Source: Luidia sarsii (taxonomy: Eukaryota; Echinodermata; Asteroidea; Paxillosida; Luidiidae). Taken from it: a stretch of DNA of 64,000 nt. Positions 44,846-57,800 of this stretch are shown in pieces. The stretch is taken from positions 4,266,152 through 4,330,151 of the forward strand of contig OX465121.1 of NCBI GenBank assembly GCA_949987565.1, read 5' to 3'. The notes beneath the pieces were generated by a model. It did no database searches, was not told the origin of the DNA, and was given only the letters and a program-made list of their open reading frames with translations. A program made the position numbers and the translations under genes. The first letter of the stretch is position 1, and each line of letters opens with the position of its first letter.

Positions 44846-47800
44846 ATTTGTAATTGGTTAATTTCACTTCTATGTACATGTGTACGAGGATGAAAAGTAT
44901 GGATAAGCATGAACGTCCTGTATACTGAATAATTATAATAGAGAAGTACTTCACCAAAGGTACAAGACCTGGTCATAACCAACATGCCCACAGACTCACC
45001 ACTGATACCCTCATCACTGATACCCTCATCACGACAGACTCACCACTGACACCCTCATTACTACAGGCTCACCACCATCACCCTCATTACCACATACTCA
45101 CCACTGACACCCTCATTACTACAGGCTCACCACCATCACCCTCATTACTACAGGCTCACCACCATCACCCTCATTACTACAGGCTCACCACCATCACCCT
45201 CATTACTACAGGCTCACCACCATCACCCTCATTACTACAGGCTCACCACCATCACCCTTATTACTACAGGCTCACCACCATCACCCTCATTACTACAGGC
45301 TCACCACCATTACCCTCATTACTACAGGCGCACCACCATCACCCTCATTACTACAGGCTCACCACCATCACCCTCATTACTACAGGCTCACCACCATCAC
45401 CCTCATTACTACAGGCTCACCACCATCAACCTCATCACCACAGACTCACCACCATCACCCTCATTACTACATGCTCACCACCATCACCCTCATTACCACA
45501 GACTCACCACTGACACCCTCATTACCACAGACTCACCACTGACACCCCAGATTACTACAGGCTCACCACCATCACCCTCATTACTACATGCTCACCACCA
45601 TCACCCTCATTACCACAGACTCACCACTGACACCCTCATTACCACAGACTCACCACTGACACCCTCATTACCACAGACTCACCACTGACACCCTCATCAC
45701 CACAGACTCACCACTATCAACCTCATCACAACAGACTCACCACTGACACCCTCATTACCACAGACTCACCACTGACACCCTCATTACCACAGACTCACCA
45801 CTGACACCCTCATCACAACAGACTCACCACTGACACCTTCATTACCACAGACTCACCACTGACACCCTCATTACCACAGACTCACCACTGACACCCTCAT
45901 TACTACAGACTCACCACCATCAACCTCATTACCACAGACTCACCACTGACACCCTCATTACCACAGACTCACCATTGACACCCTCATTACCACAGACTCA
46001 CCACCATCAACCTCATTACCACAGGCTCACCACTGACACCCTCATTACCACAGACTCACCATTGACACCCTCATTACCACAGACTTACCACCATCAACCT
46101 CATTACCACAGACTCACCACTGACACCCTCATTACCACAGACTCACCACTGACACCCTCATCACCACAGACTCACCACTATCAACCTCATCACAACAGAC
46201 TCACCACTGACACCCTCATTACCACAGACTCACCACTGACACCCTCATTACCACAGACTCACCACTGACACCCTCATCACAACAGACTCACCACTGACAC
46301 CCTCATTACCACAGACTCACCACTGACACCCTCATTACCACAGACTCACCACTGACACCCTCATTACCACAGACTCACCACTGACACCCTCATTACCACA
46401 GACTCACCACTGACACCCTCATTACCACAGACTCACCACTGACACCCTCATTACCACAGACTCACCACTGACACCCTCATCACCACAGACTCACCACTGA
46501 CACCCTCATTACCACAGACTCACCATTGACACCCTCATTACCACAGACTCACCACCATCAACCTCATTACCACAGGCTCACCACTGACACCCTCATTACC
46601 ACAGACTCACCATTGACACCCTCATTACCACAGACTTACCACCATCAACCTCATTACCACAGGCTCACCACTGACACCCTCATTACCACAGACTCACCAC
46701 TGACACCCTCATTACCACAGACTCACCACTGACACCCTCATTACCACAGACTCACCACTGACACCCTCATTACCACAGACTCACCACTGACACCCTCATT
46801 ACCACAGACTCACCACCATCACCCTCATTACTACAGACTCACCACTGACACCCTCATTACCACAGACTCACCACTGACACCCTCATAACCACAGACTCAC
46901 CATTGACACCCTCATTACCACAGACTCACCACCATCAACCTCATTACCACAGGCTCACCACTGACACCCTCATTACTACAGGCTCACCACTGACACCCTC
47001 ATTACCACAGACTCACCACTGACACCCTCATTACTACAGGCTCACCACCATCACCCTCATTACTACAGGCTCACCACCATCACCCTCATCACCACAGACT
47101 CACCACTGACACCCTCATTACCACAGACTCACCACTGACACCCTCATTACCACAGACTCACCACTGACACCCTCATTACCACAGACTCACCACTGACACC
47201 CTCATTACCGCAGACTCACCACTGACACCCTCATCACCACAGACTCACCACTATCAACCTCATCACAACAGACTCACCACTGACACCCTCATACAGGCTC
47301 ACCACTGTCACCCTCATCACCACAGACTAACCACTGACACCCTCATTACCACTGACTCACCACCATCACCCTCAGCACCACAGACTCACCACTGTCACCC
47401 TCATCACCACAGACTCACCACTATCAACCTCATTACTACAGACTCACCACTGACACCCTCATTACTACAGGCTCACCACCATCACCCTCATTACTACAGG
47501 CTGACCACCATCACCCTCATTACTACAGGCTGACCACCATCACCCTCATTACTACAGGCTCACCATCATCACCCTCATTACTACAGGCTCACCACCATCA
47601 CCCTCATTACTACAGGCTGACCACCATCACCCTCATTACTACAGGCTGACCACCATCACCCTCATTACTACAGGCTCACCACCATCACCCTCATTACTAC
47701 AGGCTGACCACCATCACCCTCATTACCACAGACACCACCATCACCCTCATTACTACAGGCTCACCACTGACACCCTCATACAGGCTCACCACCATCACCC

Positions 47801-48113
47801 TCATCACAGACTCGCCACTGACACCCTCATTACTACAGGCTCACCACCATCACACTCATTACTACAGACTCATCACCACCATCACCCTCATTACTACAGG
47901 CGCACCACCATCACCCTCATTACTACAGGCTCACCACCATCACCCTCATTACCACAGACTCACCACTGACACCCCAGATTACTACACGCTCACCACCATC
48001 ACCCTCATCACCACAGACTCACCACTGACACCCTCATTACTACAGGCTCACCACTGACACCCTCATTACCACAGACTCACCACTGACACCCTCATTACTA
48101 CAGGCTCACCTGT
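44846..48113 (+). repeat. Left arm of giant inverted minisatellite (29-bp unit, CTCACCACTGACACC type)
   Basis: From about 44990 onward more than 100 tandem 29-base units run in one strand sense. Two main variants alternate in blocks: one with CTCACCACTGACACC and ACCACAGA, the other with CTCACCACCATCACC and TACTACAGG. The flank 44846-44988 is unique-looking but matches the reverse complement of 51485-51620. Because 29 is not a multiple of 3, open frames here give a rotating 29-residue peptide and are not genes. Confidence 0.9.
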
Positions 48114-51100
48114 ACACCTGTAGTAATGAGGGTGATGGTGACGCGCCTGTAGTAACTTTATGAGGGTGATGGTGGTGAGCCTGTAGTAATGAGGGTGATG
48201 GTGGTGAGCCTGTAGTAATGAGGGTGATGGTGGTGAGTCTGTAGTAATGAGGGTGATGATGGTGCGCCTGTAGTAATGAGGGTGATGGTGGTGAGCCTGT
48301 AGTAATGAGGGTGATGGTGGTGAGCCTGTAGTGTAGTAATGAGGGTGATGGTGGTGAGCCTGGAGTAATGAGGGTGATGGTGGTGAGCCTGTTGAGGGTG
48401 TCAGTGGTGTGTCTGTGGTAAGGAGGGTGATGGTGGTGAGCCTGTAGTAATGAGGGTGATGGTGGTGAGCCTGTAGTAATGAGGGTGATGGTGGTGAGCC
48501 TGTAGTAATGAGGGTGATGGTGGTGAGCCTGTAGTAATGAGGGTGATGGTGGTGAGCCTGTAGTAATGAGGGTGATGGTGGTGAGCCTGTAGTAATGAGG
48601 GTGATGGTGGTGAGCCTGTAGTAATGAGGGTGATGGTGGTGCGCCTGTAGTAATGAGGGTGATGGTGGTGAGCCTGTAGTAATGAGGGTGATGGTGATGA
48701 GCCTGTAGTAATGAGGGTGATGGTAGTGCGCCTGTAGTAATGAGGGTGATGATGGTAAGCCTGTAGTAATGAGGGTGATGGTGGTGAGCCTGTAGTAATG
48801 AGGGTGATGGTGGTGAGCCTGTAGTAATGAGGGTGATGGTGAGCCTGTAGTAATGAGGGTGATGGTGGTGAGCCTGTAGTAATGAGGGTGATGGTGGTGA
48901 GCCTGTAGTAATGAGGGTGATGGTAGTGCGCCTGTAGTAATGAGGGTGATGATGGTAAGCCTGTAGTAATGAGGGTGATGGTGGTGAGCCTGTAGTAATG
49001 AGGGTGATGGTGGTGAGCCTGTAGTAATGAGGGTGATGGTGGTGAGCCTGTAGTAATGAGGGTGATGGTGGTGAGCCTGTAGTAATGAGGGTGATGGTGA
49101 TGAGCCTGTAGTAATGAGGGTGATGGTGGTGAGCCTGTAGTAATGAGGGTGATGGTGGTGAGCCTGTAGTAATGAGGGTGATGGTGGTGAGCCTGTAGTA
49201 ATGAGGGTGATGGTGATGAGCCTGTAGTAATGAGGGTGATGGTAGTGCGCCTGTAGTAATGAGGGTGATGATGGTAAGCCTGTAGTAATGAGGGTGATGG
49301 TGGTGAGCCTGTAGTAATGAGGGTGATGGTGGTGAGCCTGTAGTAATGAGGGTGATGGTAGTGCGCCTGTAGTAATGAGGGTGATGATGGTAAGCCTGTA
49401 GTAATGAGGGTGATGGTGGTGAGCCTGTAGTAATGAGGGTGATGGTGGTGAGCCTGTAGTAATGAGGGTGATGATGGTAAGCCTGTAGTAATGAGGGTGA
49501 TGGTGGTGAGCCTGTAGTAATGAGGGTGATGGTAGTGAGCCTGTAGTAATGAGGGTGATGGTGGTGAGCCTGTAGTAATGAGGGTGATGGTGGTGAGCCT
49601 GTAGTAATGAGGGTGATGGTGGTGAGCCTGTAGTAATGAGGGTGATGGTGATGAGCCTGTAGTAATGAGGGTGATGGTGGTGAGCCTGTAGTAATGAGGG
49701 TGATGGTGGTGAGCCTGTAGTAATGAGGGTGATGGTGGTAAGCCTGTAGTAATGAGGGTGATGGTGGTGCGCCTGTAGTAATGAGGGTGATGGTGGTGAG
49801 CCTGTAGTAATGAGGGTGATGGTGGTGAGCCTGTAGTAATGAGGGTGATGGTGGTAAGCCTGTAGTAATGAGGGTGATGGTGGTGAGCCTGTAGTAATGA
49901 GGGTGATTGTGGTGAGCCTGTAGTAATGAGGGTGATGGTGGTAAGCCTGTAGTAATGAGGGTGATGGTGGTGAGCCTGTAGTAATGAGGGTGATGGTGGT
50001 CAGCCTGTAGTAATGAGGGTGATGGTGGTGAGCCTGTAGTAATGAGGGTGATGGTGGTCAGCCTGTAGTAATGAGGGTGATGGTGGTGAGCCTGTAGTAA
50101 TGAGGGTGATGGTGGTGAGCCTGTAGTAATGAGGGTGATGGTGGTCAGCCTGTAGTAATGAGGGTGATGGTGGTGAGCCTGTAGTAATGAGGGTGATGGT
50201 GGTGAGCCTGTAGTAATGAGGGTGATGGTGGTGAGCCTGTAGTAATGAGGGTGATGGTGGTCAGCCTGTAGTAATGAGGGTGATGGTGGTGAGCCTGTAG
50301 TAATGAGGGTGAAGGTGGTAAGCCTGTAGTAATGAGGGTGATGGTGGTGAGCCTGTAGTAATGAGGGTGATGGTGTTGAGCCTGTAGTAATGAGGGTGAT
50401 GGTGGTGAGCCAGTAGTAATGAGGGTGATGGTGGTGCGCCTGTAGTAATGAGGGTGATGGTGTTGAGCCTGTAGTAATGAGGGTGATGGTGGTGAGCCAG
50501 TAGTAATGAGGGTGATGGTGGTGCGCCTGTAGTAATGAGGGTGATGGTGGTGAGCCTGTAGTAATGAGGGTGATGGTGATGAGCCTGTAGTAATGAGGGT
50601 GATGGTGGTGCGCCTGTAGTAATGAGGGTGATGGTGGTGCGCCTGTAGTAATGAGGGTGATGGTGGTGCGCCTGTAGTAATGAGGGTGATGGTGGTGAGC
50701 CTGTAGTAATGAGGGTGATGGTGGTCAGCCTGTAGTAATGAGGGTGATGGTGGTGAGCCTGTAGTAATGAGGGTGATGGTAGTGAGCCTGTAGTAATGAG
50801 GGTGATGGTGGTAAGCCTGTAGTAATGAGGGTGATGGTGGTGAGCCAGTAGTAATGAGGGTGATGGTGGTGCGCCTGTAGTAATGAGGGTGATGGTGGTG
50901 AGCCTGTAGTAATGAGGGTGATGGTGATGAGCCTGTAGTAATGAGGGTGATGGTGGTGAGCCTGTAGTAATGAGGGTGATGGTGATGAGCCTGTAGTAAT
51001 GAGGGTGATGGTGGTGAGCCTGTAGTAATGAGGGTGATTGTGGTGAGCCTGTAGTAATGAGGGTGATGGTGGTGAGCCTGTAGTAATGAGGGTGATGGTG

Positions 51101-51620
51101 GTGAGCCTGTAGTAATGAGGGTGATGGTGATGAGCCTGTAGTAATGAGGGTGATGGTGGTGAGCCTGTTGAGGGTGTCAGTGGTGTGTCTGTGGTAAGGA
51201 GGGTGATGGTGGTGAGCCTGTAGTGTAGTAATGAGGGTGATGGTGGTGAGCCTGGAGTAATGAGGGTGATGGTGGTGAGCCTGTTGAGGGTGTCAGTGGT
51301 GAGCCTGTAGTAATGAGGGTGATGGTAGTGAGCCTGTAGTAATGAGGGTGATGGTGGTGAGCCTGTAGTAATGAGGGTGATGGTGGTGAGCCTGGAGTAA
51401 TGATGGCAATTCAGGCAAGACATTAACCACACTGTGGTCAGCTGGTTTGGAAATGGGTCATTTAAATGACACCTTGGTGACGATGGGCATGTTGGTGGTG
51501 ACCTGGTCATGAATTAGGTGAAGTTTTTATCTCTATACATAATATACAATATTCAGCATACAGGACGTCCATGCATATCCATAGTTTTCATGTACATAGT
51601 GAAATTCACTGATCACAAAT
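48114..51620 (-). repeat. Right arm of giant inverted minisatellite (same 29-bp unit, opposite strand)
   Basis: At about 48105-48125 (GGCTCACCTGTACACCTGTAG) the array flips. From there to about 51410 the units read GTAGTAATGAGGGTGATGG, the reverse complement of the left-arm unit. This arm is nearly homogeneous for the CCATCACC/TACTACAGG variant. A distinctive block (GTAGTGTAGTAATGAG, CCTGGAGTAATGAG, GTTGAGGGTGTCAGTGG) occurs near both ends (48325-48425 and 51165-51300). The flank 51485-51620 is an inverted copy of the left flank. Two stray units in left-arm sense lie at about 51642-51693. Confidence 0.9.
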
Positions 51621-52136
51621 GCCTGAATTTGCAAAAGTTCCGCTCACCACTGACATCCTTATTACTACAGAATCACCACCAACACCCTGAATAACTTGTT
51701 GTTGAGACACACAAATTAAATAAAATTTCTTCCAAAAACTGTTGTGTGGGTAATAACTGACAACTCCAATGACACAACCAAGTTGATACAAAATTGGTTA
51801 CTCCAAACCTTAAACGTATTTTTTTTATTGAAACTGATACATTGGTATCAAATCTTTGAAAAACATCACCCAGTTCCTCACTTCCACAGAACATATTATA
51901 TATAAGAGAAAAACATAACATCACGATACATAATTCAAACACACACTGTGAGTAATGACAGGTTTCAGAGACAGACTTCAAGGAGTTTAAGGACAGAGGT
52001 CTATTCTAAAAGGGGTCTGAATCCACTGGTGGATTGATATGTGCCGTAACTCAGCCTGTACAGTACTTGGTATTCGCCCTATTTGGCATGCAGTTCCAGT
52101 GCACATACCGGTGATGGCAGAGTGCCATGTACCTAT

Positions 52137-52183
52137 AGTAGTAGAAGTAGTAGTAGTAGTAGTAGTAGAAGTAGTAGTATAGT
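52137..52183 (+). repeat. AGT trinucleotide microsatellite
   Basis: About fifteen copies of AGT with a few AGA interruptions. Confidence 0.85.
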
Positions 52184-52289
52184 AATATTAGCTCAAAGGC
52201 TCATTAGCATGTCCGCAGGAATGGTCCGAATCCGCGGAAATGCATGCAAATTGAGTATTTCCATTGGACATTTGATTGACTGTAAGGCG

Positions 52290-53265
52290 CATACATAGAG
52301 CTCTATAAATAAACTAGAGTGTGCCTATCAACGAGCGGTACAAACGTGTGCTGATATTATTCATCAGGCTATTCTGTCCGTCTATTCTGATGACATCATG
52401 AAGCAGCTGATAGCAGCCATTTTAGTCAAGGAACCAGACCAGAGACCCGGGTCAGTGTCCATACTGTACATTCATTGCCCTCTGATCGTATGTGACCCGG
52501 CACAGCATAATGAGGATAACCCCACTTTTGGGATTTTGAGATTTTCTAATGATGTGAAAGAGAATACCATTGGCTTTCAAATGATATCAAAATATAATAT
52601 CCTCTAATATTTAAAATTTCCGAAAATAAAAATAAAGGAAATTGATTTGTAATCAAATTGTGTAGATACTTTAACTTCAAGCGTTGTTTACTCAACAAGT
52701 GTTTTGGTGGGATATTCTTCATGTCGTTGTGCCGGGTCACAAATTTGAAAAAACGGCATCCACTAAGTGCAATCCCCCAACTTGATTGATCAATAGGTTA
52801 TATACATGTACATAGAGCTCTGTAAATAAACTAGAGTGTGCACTCCCCTATCAACGCGCAGTACGAACGTGTGCCGACATGGACGCGCATCCGCCATTAC
52901 CAAAGAGGGCAACTTCAGCTCGAAGTGCCCGGATGTCAGTAGCAATTGTGCGTAATATGAATAGGGAAAGGTATAGCCGAAAGGTTGTGAATGCGGAAAC
53001 TAAAATGTTATAGAAATGGTTTTTAGTAATGAAAGGAAAGGCCATCAATACCTCAAGGGATTGGCGAATTTTAATGTCCTACTTTCTTCGTCCTACGTCC
53101 TACTTTCGTCCTACTTTCTTTTGTAAAAATTGGGATTAGTTTGTCCCATAGTGATCCATGCGTTTGCACCTCTTTGGTAATTGCGTCGTAGTCCCTTTGT
53201 CGGCATGCGTCACGCGATGATTGCGCACTCTAGTTTATCTATAGAACTCTATGGGCGCATACAAC
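52290..53265. repeat. Repeat word AGAGCTCT-TAAATAAACTAGAGTG in three copies
   Basis: CATAGAGCTCTATAAATAAA, continuing CTAGAGTGTGC...TATCAACG, at 52293-52350 is repeated at 52811-52870. An inverted version (CACTCTAGTTTATCTATAG) is at 53227-53258. The outer two could be ends of one insertion, but its internal part is not recognised. Confidence 0.5.
52368..52450 (+). CDS. Possible protein-kinase-like exon (subdomain XI), isolated
   Basis: Following an acceptor-like TATTCATCAG, the frame reads AILSVYSDDIMKQLIAAIL and then VKEPDQRPG. The run YS-D-(hydrophobic) ... L-I-x-x-x-L-x-x-x-P-x-x-R-P is the classical end of a Ser/Thr kinase C-lobe (NEK-like in style). A possible donor GG|GTCAGT is at 52450/52451; reading through instead continues SVSILYIHCP. 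No HRD, DFG or other kinase exon was found in the window. It could be one exon of a gene with distant exons, a dead fragment, or chance. Confidence 0.3.
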
Positions 53266-53514
53266 CACATGAATTAAATGCTGATCGTCAAAAAGCATGT
53301 GACTGAAAAAAAAAATCTCTATAGGTCTGCAAGCACCTTTAAAAAACTAATAATAAACTCTCTTTCAACCTTTCCCTTTGATGTTTCCCCCTTCCACTAC
53401 CTAATCTCTACCCAAACCGCTGCCCTTTCCTTTGATATCACCCTACCAGCTATCCCCTTTGTCCTCTGTCATGTCCCTGTTACTCTCCCCGTCATATCTG
53501 TTTTGTCCATGCCA

Positions 53515-53565
53515 TTCTGCCTTTGAGAAAGGTCCTACTAGGATCGAAACATCAGGCCCTAATAA
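53515..53565 (+). mobile_element. 52-bp unit
   Basis: TCTGCCTTTGAGAAAGGTCC, then TAGGATCGAAACATCAGGCC, with a diverged end. Confidence 0.8.
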
Positions 53566-53576
53566 ATGCAGCTTTT

Positions 53577-53620
53577 TGGATGGCTCAGGAGGTAGTGTAC
53601 TGGTGCATCAAACGAGAGGC
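53577..53620 (+). mobile_element. 5' head of a tRNA-like SINE, cut by a MITE
   Basis: GGATGGCTCAGGAGGTAGTG (A-box-like) followed by TACTGGTGCATCAAACGAGA reads as D and anticodon arms of a tRNA-like head. The sequence stops where the MITE at 53621 begins. Confidence 0.55.
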
Positions 53621-54079
53621 TAAAGCCGTGTCCGCACTGGACTTATTCTTTACCGAGCCCGTGGGTAACATTCCAATGGGTAAATCTTCCCGGCGTCCGC
53701 ACTTTGACTATTCGACTCGGGTAAACTAACCAAGACGATGGGTAAAACTAACCGACTCATGTACATGTGCATGTACTCTAGGTACACAAACACGTTGTTA
53801 CCCTGCGCCCGCACGAGTCTTGCATACAATAACGTAAAGTGCGGGGCGCCGGATGTGGTTTTTTACCGAGTCGGTTATCTTATCTTACTTATCGACTCGG
53901 TTAAACTGACCTGGTCAATTTAACCGGGCAGAAGTTGGTCGGTTAAACTACCCACTGGAGTCGGGTAAGTTACCTGGGAGGAAAACTTCCTGGGCTGTCC
54001 GCACTGGACTTAAAATGGTCAATTTACCCATTTGCTCGGTTAGTTTACCCATTTTAAGTCCAGTGCGGACGCGGCTTTA
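53621..54079. mobile_element. MITE with AAGCCGTGTCCGCAC termini (copy 2)
   Basis: Ends TAAAGCCGTGTCCGCACTGG and CCAGTGCGGACGCGGCTTTA. Highly similar over its length to 3468-3936, with a small internal deletion near 53870. No coding capacity; the short frames in it recur in the other copy because the sequence is shared. Confidence 0.85.
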
Positions 54080-54479
54080 ATAGCTTACACTTCCAATTGA
54101 GTAGACTTTCTTTGCTCTTTATGAAATAAACAATATATAAAGATCTCAAGACTAACTTAAAGGCAGAGAGGCAGACAGAGGAAGAGCCACTTGATTGTGA
54201 TTTAGTTCGCATTTGGTAGTCCGTCAAGGCTGTTGCTATTGCATTTGTATTGTGTAGTCATTGTTTGTTCTTGTTGATGCCTTGAGAAACAATAAAACAA
54301 AATGAAAACTAGAGTTTTATGTCTGTTGGCAAACAGAACATAACGCTTTTCCGCATCTGGTTCTCTTAAAAAAAAAAAAATTGATAAAAAAATTGACATC
54401 AATGGGATTTGAGCCCATAACCTCCATTCCTAACCCAAAACGCACGTGCATATTTTGTGCACAAAGTCTATGGGACTTC

Positions 54480-54705
54480 ATTATAATATTAAAGAAATCA
54501 AAGAGTGGGAGAGGAAGGGAGGGGGACAGACAGAAACAGAGAGAGAGAGTGAGCGAAAGAGAGAACAAGAGAGAGGGAGAAAGAGGGAGAGGGGGAAAGA
54601 CAGACAGGCAAACAGACAGAGAGGAGATAGTGAGATAGAAAGAGGGAGAGAAAGACAGAGAGAGGGGAGACAGAAAGAGACAGAGAGAGGGAGAAAAAGT
54701 GGATT
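54480..54705. repeat. GA-rich simple repeat downstream of PREP
   Basis: Irregular GAGAGA, GAGGGA and CAGACAGA mixtures. Lies 180 nt or more beyond the PREP stop codon, on its 3' side. Confidence 0.8.
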
Positions 54706-54750
54706 ATAAACGATATAGGATCTTTCTTTCATTGGATTCTTTGTTATCCT

Positions 54751-54756
54751 TTTAAT
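54751..54756 (-). terminator. Possible polyadenylation signal of PREP
   Basis: ATTAAA on the - strand, about 130 nt past the stop codon. A common variant signal, but the surrounding GA tract makes the true transcript end uncertain. Confidence 0.3.
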
Positions 54757-54884
54757 AAACTATCCATGCCAAGAACAAGTACAAAAACGTTGTAATCCCT
54801 CCACGTCAATCATCCTGTGGTCCTGAAACTTCATCCGAATCCCAGAGTTTGTTGTTATTTCCTGATTCATGACGGTCCGCTCGG

Positions 54885-57800
54885 TTAGTCCTTCCATGCC
54901 ACGTTCAGGGTTTCGGCGATAAAACCGTAGATGTCCGAGTACTCCTCAATCTGTGTTTAATAAGACGCGACCAATTCTTTAAAAGAAATAATAATAATGC
55001 ACACAAAAAATGCAAACTGACCCGAGTTTCAATTTGCATTTGCTTCTTTCGGTAAAATGTCAACAAGGGGCCTCTGTAGGACCCAAGGAGACTGAGTTTC
55101 CATTCAGATTTTACACTTTCAGTAAAATGTCAACAAGGGGCCTCTGTAGGACCCAAGGAGACTGAGTTTCCATTCCGATTTTACACTTTCAGTAAAATGT
55201 CAACAAGGGGCCTCTGTAGGACCCAAGGAGACTGAGTTTCCATTCCGATTTTACACTTTCAGTAAAATGTCAACAAGGGGCCTCTGTAGGACCCAAGGAG
55301 ACTGAGTTTCCATTCAGATTTTATACTTTCAGTAAAATGTCAACAAGGGGCCTCTGTAGGACCCAAGGAGACCGAGTTTCCATTCAGATTTTATACTTTC
55401 AGTAAAATGTCAACAAGGGGCCTCTGTAGGACCCAAGGAGACCGAGTTTCCATTCAGATTTTATACTTTCAGTAAAATGTCAACAAGGGGCCTCTGTAGG
55501 ACCCAAGGAGACTGAGTTTCCATTCAGATTTTACACTTTCAGTAAAATGTCAACAAGGGGCCTCTGTAGGACCCAAGGAGACTGAGTTTCCATTCCGATT
55601 TTACACTTTCAGTAAAATGTCAACAAGGGGCCTCTGTAGGACCCAAGGAGACTGAGTTTCCATTCAGATTTTACACTTTCAGTAAAATGTCAACAAGGGG
55701 CCTCTGTAGGACCCAAGGAGACCGAGTTTCCATTCAGATTTTATACTTTCAGTAAAATGTCAACAAGGGGCCTCTGTAGGACCCAAGGAGACCGAGTTTC
55801 CATTCAGATTTTATACTTTCAGTAAAATGTCAACAAGGGGCCTCTGTAGGACCCAAGGAGACCGAGTTTCCATTCAGATTTTATACTTTCAGTAAAATGT
55901 CAACAAGGGGCCTCTGTAGGACCCAAGGAGACCGAGTTTCCATTCAGATTTCATACTTTCAATAAAATGTCAACAAGGGGCCTCTGTAGGACCCAAGGAG
56001 ACCGAGTTTCCATTCAGTTTTCATACTTTCAGTAAAATGTCAACAAGGGGCCTCTGTAGGACCCAAGCAGACCAAGTTTCCATTCAGTTTTCATACTTTC
56101 AATAAAATGTCAACAAGGGGCCTCTGTAGGACCCAAGGAGACTGAGTTTCCATTCAGATTTCATACTTTCAATAAAATGTCAACAAGGGGCCTCTGTAGG
56201 ACCCAAGGAGACTGAGTTTCCATTCAGTTTTCATACTTTCAATAAAATGTCAACAAGGGGCCTCTGTAGGACCCAAGGAGACTGAGTTTCCATTCAGATT
56301 TTATACTTTCAATAAAATGTCAACAAGGGGCCTCTGTAGGACCCAAGGAGACTGAGTTTCCATTCAGTTTTCATACTTTCAGTAAAATGTCAACAAGAGG
56401 CCTCTGTAGGACCCAAGGAGACCGAGTTTCCATTCAGATTTCATACTTTCAAAATGAAGGCATAGGCTTAGGCTTCAGTCATATGAATCTTACTCATTAT
56501 AGTATGTGAAAAAATGGCATCTACAAAAATGCGTTTGGCCCCAGTTTCTTTGTGAATACCCTGTATCTATCGAGCCAACAGACCTTTAAATTTGGAGACA
56601 AACCACAACCTGGATTTTCAGGTTTGGTCAGACGGAGACGAAGCCTGAGCCCGAGCCTAAGCCTTCATTTCGAAAATGGCCCGAGTTTCCATTCAGATTT
56701 CAGACTTTCAGTAAAATGTCAACAAGAAACCTCTGCAGGACCCAAGGAGACCGAGGCCATTTTCGAAATGATGGCTTAGGCTCAGGCTTTGTCTCCGTCT
56801 GACAAAACCTGAAAATCCAGGTTGTGGTTTGTTTCCACATTCATTTTGAAAAAAGTTTGTTGGCTTGATAGGTACAGGGTATTCCCCAAGAAACTGGGGC
56901 CAAACGCTTGTTTTTAGATGCCTGTGATATTATAACGAGTAAGATAGAGACGACCGAAGCCTAAGCCCGAGCCTAAGCCTTCATTTCGAAAACGGGCTGA
57001 ATTTCCATTTGGATTTTTCTATTTTCAGAAAAAAAATGTAAACAAGGGGCCTCTCTGTTGGACCTTAGCGATTGATTTTGCAAAGGTTTCACTGATGGTC
57101 TCTTATTAACCACTTCGCGCTGGGGGTTTTTCAGCGCCGATGACCGCCATACGGGGTTTTTTGAACAATGCATCATTTTAAAATCTTGCTAAAACAATCG
57201 GAACAATATATTTCTGTGAAATAAATCGATAAGGGTATACTATGGGTACAAGAGAGTAAAACCTGGCACAATTCGGACGTCGTTGTGGCCTTTGTCAAGA
57301 GATTATCCGTTCGAAAAAGGGCCCTTTGTGCGTCGTCAATGGACCGTAACGGACGTGTGTGTGTGGGTGCGTGTATGCTGCTGACAATCCCTGACCGCAG
57401 ACTCCAGCCTCCACTCCAGGCAGTCAAATCTTCGAGTTGGTCGGCCACAAACGAGCGTACAGATTACGGTAAAGAATGTGGGGGGAATTCCAATGCCAGA
57501 CCGACGACTGTTGGGCTGTGTGGCATGCAAAGACAATGTCCCCCGCGTGCTTTCAGCTGCAGCGCGGTATCCCTCGATCCTCCACAGTAAAAGTCCCACA
57601 ATTGCACAATTACTGCTGCTAATCTTGCAATTCATGGGGCAACTTGCGTCAAAAAGGGTCTTTGTACTGATTCGTATTGCTTTGTTCTAAGCTGAAAAGA
57701 GTCTTTGTTTAGAATGTGGACAATAGTGGTGCCCGGATTCGGAGGGCCCCGTTGCAAAGGCAATCCAATTGACCTCCGGATTCGGAGGTCCCGGCGCGAA

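Noticed and set aside
45975..46732. Open frames of 68-97 codons encoding Thr/His/Pro/Leu repeats
   Set aside because: They are the 29-bp minisatellite read in rotating frame; no start context, splice sites or non-repeat sequence.
44990..51410. CRISPR array (regular short repeats)
   Set aside because: The repeats are head-to-tail with no unique spacers, and the genome is eukaryotic; it is a minisatellite.
50725..51510. 261-codon - strand frame
   Set aside because: Same minisatellite on the other arm; the peptide is pure repeat translation.
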